The position numbers and the translations under genes are program-made. Below are positions 5,310 to 6,887 of a DNA stretch of 6,887 nucleotides, piece by piece. The stretch is taken from positions 1-6,887 of the forward strand of contig JAFSTZ010000241.1 in assembly GCA_017445525.1 (NCBI GenBank). The letters are read 5' to 3'. This DNA comes from Eubacterium sp. GTDB taxonomy: Bacteria; Bacillota; Clostridia; Lachnospirales; Lachnospiraceae. Every line of letters starts with the position of its first letter. Within the stretch, counting starts at the first letter, position 1. The notes beneath the pieces are model-generated. The model did not search any database and was not told where the DNA came from. It saw nothing but the letters and a program-made list of their open reading frames with translations.

Positions 5310-6470
5310 ATGATAGGATTTGAATACTATAACCCGGCAAAGATAGTATTCGGGGAGGACAGTGAACAGAAACTCAAGGACCTGCTCGCTTCATATCAGG
5401 TAAAGTCGCTTCTGCTGGTGTACAGTGGGGACTTCATCAAGAGTCTCGGGATATATTCCGTGATAGAGGAAGCAGTGCAGAGTCTCGGCATACGTTTCAG
5501 TGAAAGTGGGGAGGTGGTGCCGAATCCGAGTATAGAACTTGTAAGAGAGTTGGTGAAAAAAGGAAAGGAGGATGATGTCGACTTTGTTCTTGCGGTCGGT
5601 GGAGGAAGCTCTATCGACACCGCAAAGGCCATAGCTCTGGGCATCCCGTATGATGGGGATGTGTGGGACTTCTTTGACAAGGGAGTCTCTCCTGAGAGGG
5701 TGCTTCCCATCGGCGTGATAGCAACTACCGCTTCAAGCGGTTCCGAAACCTCCAATGCAGCCATACTTTCAAACGGCGAGTGGAAGCTGGGATTTGAGGA
5801 TGACAGGATCATCCCGAGGTTTGCTATCATGAACCCAAAGTTTACAGCAGGCCTTCCGGAGTATCAGACCTTTGTCGGAGTGGCGGATGTTCTGGCTCAT
5901 CTGCTGGAGCGCTACTTCTCGGATGAGAGATACTCTGACACCACTGATTATCTGATCGAGGGAGCCATACGCGCGCTACTGCTGAACGCTGACAGACTGC
6001 TGGCAGATCTTCATGATATAAATGCCAGGGCAGAGGTTCAGTGGCTGGCAAGTGTCGCACACAATAACTTCCTTGATGCCGGAAGGTGTGCCGACTGGGC
6101 GTCACATCGTATCGAGCATGAGCTGTCGGCTCAGTACGGTATCACGCACGGCGAAGGGATGGCGGTAGTATTTATCGCCTGGACCGCATATATGGCAGAG
6201 CAAAAGCCCTGGAGACTTGCACTTCTTGCAAGCAGGGTGTTCGGTGTGGATCCTTATGACTATTCCGAAAAGGAAAGAGCGCTGAAGCTGTCTGAAGAGC
6301 TGAAGGCATTTTTCAGGAAGATAGGTCTGAAAACCACACTGTCGGAGCTTGGCATAGATGACAGAGATTTTGATGTCATGGCTAAGCGAGCTACTAAAAA
6401 CGGTCCGGTGGGACACTATGAGCCATTGGACGAGGAAAAGTTTAAGGATATTTTAAGACTTGCTTTATAA
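5310..6470 (+). CDS. Iron-containing (group III) alcohol dehydrogenase, BDH/YqhD-like
   Basis: The 386-residue length is typical of group III alcohol dehydrogenases. The N-terminal half is a Rossmann-like NAD(P)-binding domain with GGGSSID (97-103) and TTASSGSETSNAA (139-151). The C-terminal helical domain carries the metal ligands: Asp193 and His197 in VADVLAH, His266 in WASHRIEHEL, and His280 in YGITHGEGMA. The pattern matches butanol dehydrogenases and YqhD, which reduce aldehydes to alcohols, usually with NADPH. The start has GGAGG (5299-5303) 6 bases upstream. It lies 29 bases after metQ without a terminator, so it is probably in the same transcript. Why it sits between metQ and metN is unclear; reduction of a methionine-derived aldehyde, such as in anaerobic methylthio salvage, is a speculative link. 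The substrate cannot be read from sequence. Confidence 0.92.
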   Translation: MIGFEYYNPAKIVFGEDSEQKLKDLLASYQVKSLLLVYSGDFIKSLGIYSVIEEAVQSLGIRFSESGEVVPNPSIELVRELVKKGKEDDVDFVLAVGGGSSIDTAKAIALGIPYDGDVWDFFDKGVSPERVLPIGVIATTASSGSETSNAAILSNGEWKLGFEDDRIIPRFAIMNPKFTAGLPEYQTFVGVADVLAHLLERYFSDERYSDTTDYLIEGAIRALLLNADRLLADLHDINARAEVQWLASVAHNNFLDAGRCADWASHRIEHELSAQYGITHGEGMAVVFIAWTAYMAEQKPWRLALLASRVFGVDPYDYSEKERALKLSEELKAFFRKIGLKTTLSELGIDDRDFDVMAKRATKNGPVGHYEPLDEEKFKDILRLAL

Positions 6471-6567
6471 GCGGGTTTCGACGAGATTAATTTAAGATTT
6501 AACGCGATCTCAGTGATGCTGTGGCCGCAGGAATGGCATAGGCACCATAAGCCGAAGTTGTTGGTTA

Positions 6568-6731
6568 GACAGACCGTCCAGAAACTCTTTGCCCGAGAAT
6601 CGCTTCCCGGTTTTAGTTGGATTCGTGCTGGCTGATGGAGTCGATGTGGTGCATCGACGACTGAAGACAACAAGAATCCAGCAAAAGTGGGGAGTGATAA
6701 TCGGGTGAACTGAGTTTTTGGATGGTCTGTC
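6568..6731. repeat. 164-base long imperfect hairpin upstream of metN (structured RNA or MITE)
   Basis: Outer arms 6568-6587 and 6712-6731 are complementary over all 20 positions, with two G-U. Further in, 6591-6596 pairs with 6701-6706; a GA/AA internal loop follows; 6599-6608 pairs with 6689-6698; 6610-6624 pairs with 6674-6688 with one A-A mismatch; and GTCGATG (6640-6646) with CATCGAC (6652-6658) caps it around TGGTG. Nearly the whole segment is one rod. TGCTGG (6626-6631... with 6627-6630 central) can also compete for CCAGCA (6678-6683). It resembles no riboswitch I know and lacks T-box or SAM-box motifs. Either a palindromic mobile repeat or a regulatory leader of metN is possible. The rest of the 6471-6788 gap holds only weak dyads (e.g. 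GAGAT 6483-6487 with ATCTC 6507-6511) and no clear promoter or terminator. Confidence 0.66.
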
Positions 6732-6788
6732 AGGTCCGATCAGCATCAGTTATGAAACGGCAAATCCGGTGGGAGAAAGGAGCAAAAA

Positions 6789-6887
6789 GTGTCTACGGTA
6801 TTTAAGCTTGATAACGTATCAAAGATCTATCATAACGACGGCAAGAGTTTTCACGCTTTAAAGGATGTGAGCCTTGAGATAGAGGAA
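6789..6887 (+). CDS. metN: MetN-like ABC transporter ATP-binding protein, N-terminal fragment
   Basis: An open frame begins at GTG (6789) and runs 33 codons off the window edge. AAAGGAG (6776-6782) lies 6 bases upstream, which decides the non-ATG start. The translated end reads FKLDNVSKIYHNDGKSFHALKDVSLEIEE (with the initial Val as Met). This is the first two beta strands of an ABC ATPase, including the Tyr14 region that stacks on adenine, just before the Walker A loop, which is outside the window. The phrasing and the nearby metQ make MetN the best call; metI would be expected further downstream. Another ABC ATPase cannot be excluded from 33 residues. Confidence 0.8.
   Translation, partial: MSTVFKLDNVSKIYHNDGKSFHALKDVSLEIEE

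Noticed and set aside
6516..6635. Plus-strand 39-codon frame starting MLWPQEWHRHH, ending in an overlapping TGATG
   Set aside because: No Shine-Dalgarno before the ATG and no Cys or Met clustering like the mccBA leader; probably chance within the repeat.
6510..6746. Minus-strand 78-codon frame over the long hairpin
   Set aside because: It spans a palindromic segment, lacks a convincing ribosome site and shows no recognisable domain.
1..6887. CRISPR array, tRNA, rRNA or insertion-sequence transposase
   Set aside because: No regularly spaced direct repeats, no tRNA- or rRNA-like sequence and no transposase motif were seen on either strand.

Overview
The window looks like a chromosomal stretch from a Gram-positive Clostridia member, probably Lachnospiraceae. 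That placement is an inference from strong AGGAGG-type ribosome binding sites, a Firmicutes-style lipoprotein with an acidic Pro/Thr/Glu linker, and the gene families present. All genes read on the + strand and nearly all concern sulfur amino acids.

Region 1 (31-936) encodes a LysR-type regulator. Its stop codon runs into a 600-base non-coding interval (937-1559) packed with regulatory structure. In order this holds a TGATA-N9-TATCA-N4-TGATA operator (988-1018), a sigma-A promoter with an extended -10 (1031-1059), an unannotated 42-codon reading frame very rich in Met and Cys codons with a near-perfect Shine-Dalgarno (1170-1298), a terminator-like hairpin (1317-1349), and a 181-base nested inverted repeat that can fold as a three-way junction (1354-1534).

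Region 2 (1560-3667) is a two-gene operon. It pairs a cystathionine gamma-lyase/synthase-type PLP enzyme (mccB-like) with an MccA/cystathionine beta-synthase-type PLP enzyme. Together they fit reverse transsulfuration, moving sulfur from homocysteine to cysteine. The leader would let the operon respond to charging of tRNA-Cys and perhaps tRNA-Met, with the LysR protein acting on initiation. This two-layer control is the most interesting thing in the window.

Region 3 (3803-6470) is a second probable transcription unit: an AhpD/carboxymuconolactone-decarboxylase-like CxxC protein, a MetQ/NlpA lipoprotein and an iron-type alcohol dehydrogenase. A 318-base gap then holds a 164-base long hairpin (6568-6731). 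The window ends inside the first 33 codons of a MetN-like ABC ATPase, which starts with GTG. The methionine importer is therefore split by the dehydrogenase and the hairpin element.

The gene calls are firm. The regulatory calls rest on hand-read complementarity and spacing; no folding, database or homology search was run.
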